64,000 bases of DNA. It comes from Allomyces macrogynus ATCC 38327 (taxonomy: Eukaryota; Blastocladiomycota; Blastocladiomycetes; Blastocladiales; Blastocladiaceae). The position numbers and the translations under genes were made by a program. A model generated the notes under the pieces. That model had not been told where the DNA came from and searched no databases. It saw only the letters and a list, made by a program, of their open reading frames with translations. The stretch spans positions 2,893,380 to 2,957,379 of the forward strand of contig GG745328.1 in NCBI GenBank assembly GCA_000151295.1. The letters are read 5' to 3'. This document shows, in pieces, positions 63,740 to 64,000 of this stretch; the stretch's first letter is position 1; every line of letters begins with the position of its first letter.

Positions 63740-64000
63740 AGTGGAGACAAAAGGCGCCGCGGGCAGCGATGCACGAAAGGGCGCGACCACGACTTGGACG
63801 GCGAGCGTGCACGCCGGGTGGAGAAAAAAGCACCGATTTGGGCGACGGCCGTGAGGAAAGATGCGGCGACAACGTGGACGGCGGGCTCAGCCATCAGGTG
63901 GAGAAGAGCAACACCGCGTTGGGCGTGATGGCGGTGTCGCCGAAGTGTGCGACCTGAACGTCGGCCGGATGCCGGCCGGGTGGAGAAGATAACAGCCGTG
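63740..64000 (+). repeat. Imperfect tandem repeat, unit about 80 bp
   Basis: Units start with GTGGAGA at 63741, 63818, 63898 and 63980, giving lengths of about 77, 80 and 82 bp, and the last runs off the window. Shared internal landmarks: GGTGGAGAA followed by an A-rich spot and CACCG or CGCCG, TTGGGCG near base 23 in two units, and a GACGGCG/GTCGGCC block before the next unit. The unit is not a multiple of three and in-frame stops occur, so it is not a protein repeat array. It probably continues to the right. Confidence 0.7.

Overview
The window looks like nuclear DNA of a GC-rich, intron-dense, zoosporic (flagellated) early-diverging fungus. Blastocladiomycota of the Allomyces/Blastocladiella type is my best guess. 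This is an inference from gene content: an Hsp9/Hsp12-type heat-shock protein and a HMG/YABBY-like protein are fungal in style, while a calcyphosin-like protein and a UBL3-type prenylated ubiquitin-fold protein point to a lineage that kept flagellar and animal-like genes. Genes carry many short introns with GTRCGT/GTRAGT-like donors, sometimes directly after the ATG. I see no prokaryotic operon, tRNA, rRNA, CRISPR array or recognisable transposon. A 100-N assembly gap lies at 59219-59318.

Layout. 0.3-11.2 kb: housekeeping genes FCF1 (-), SIL1-like (+), a class I cyclic-nucleotide phosphodiesterase (+), a TMEM209 homologue carrying FG motifs (-), ribosomal protein eL42 (+), Hikeshi/OPI10 (+) and a glutaredoxin (-). 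11.8-20 kb: Mediator MED16 (-), two predicted mitochondrial orphans, and a calcyphosin-like protein (-). 20.3-26.3 kb: the large B-block subunit of TFIIIC (+) with apparent one-base frame breaks. 27.7-33.8 kb: DNA ligase I (-) and a BTB-like/leucine-rich protein (+). 34-38.3 kb: TOM70 (-) and MSP1/ATAD1 (+), head to head. 38.5-45 kb: HMG-box-like protein (-), triple-LIM protein (-), and two tandem paralogues that join an F-box to a multi-pass membrane region (-). 46-48.8 kb: a secreted beta-helix-like region apparently joined to a PH-like domain (+), model unresolved. 49-55.4 kb: BCKDH E1-beta (-) and two beta-carbonic anhydrases (-) flanking a TMEM69/DUF3429 gene (-). 56.8-62.6 kb: Hsp12-like (-), UBL3-like with a CAAX box (-), and a seven-segment membrane protein (+). 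62.6-64 kb: gene-poor, ending in a roughly 80-bp tandem repeat.

How the genes relate. Most are independent housekeeping genes. Local logic is visible in three places: TOM70 (mitochondrial import receptor) beside MSP1 (mitochondrial outer-membrane quality control); the carbonic-anhydrase duplication, whose promoters and 3' flanks share blocks at nearly fixed distances; and the membrane F-box pair. The observations I rate highest are the F-box/membrane fusion pair, the FG motifs in the TMEM209 homologue, the bipartite palindromic element downstream of both carbonic anhydrases, and the terminal minisatellite.
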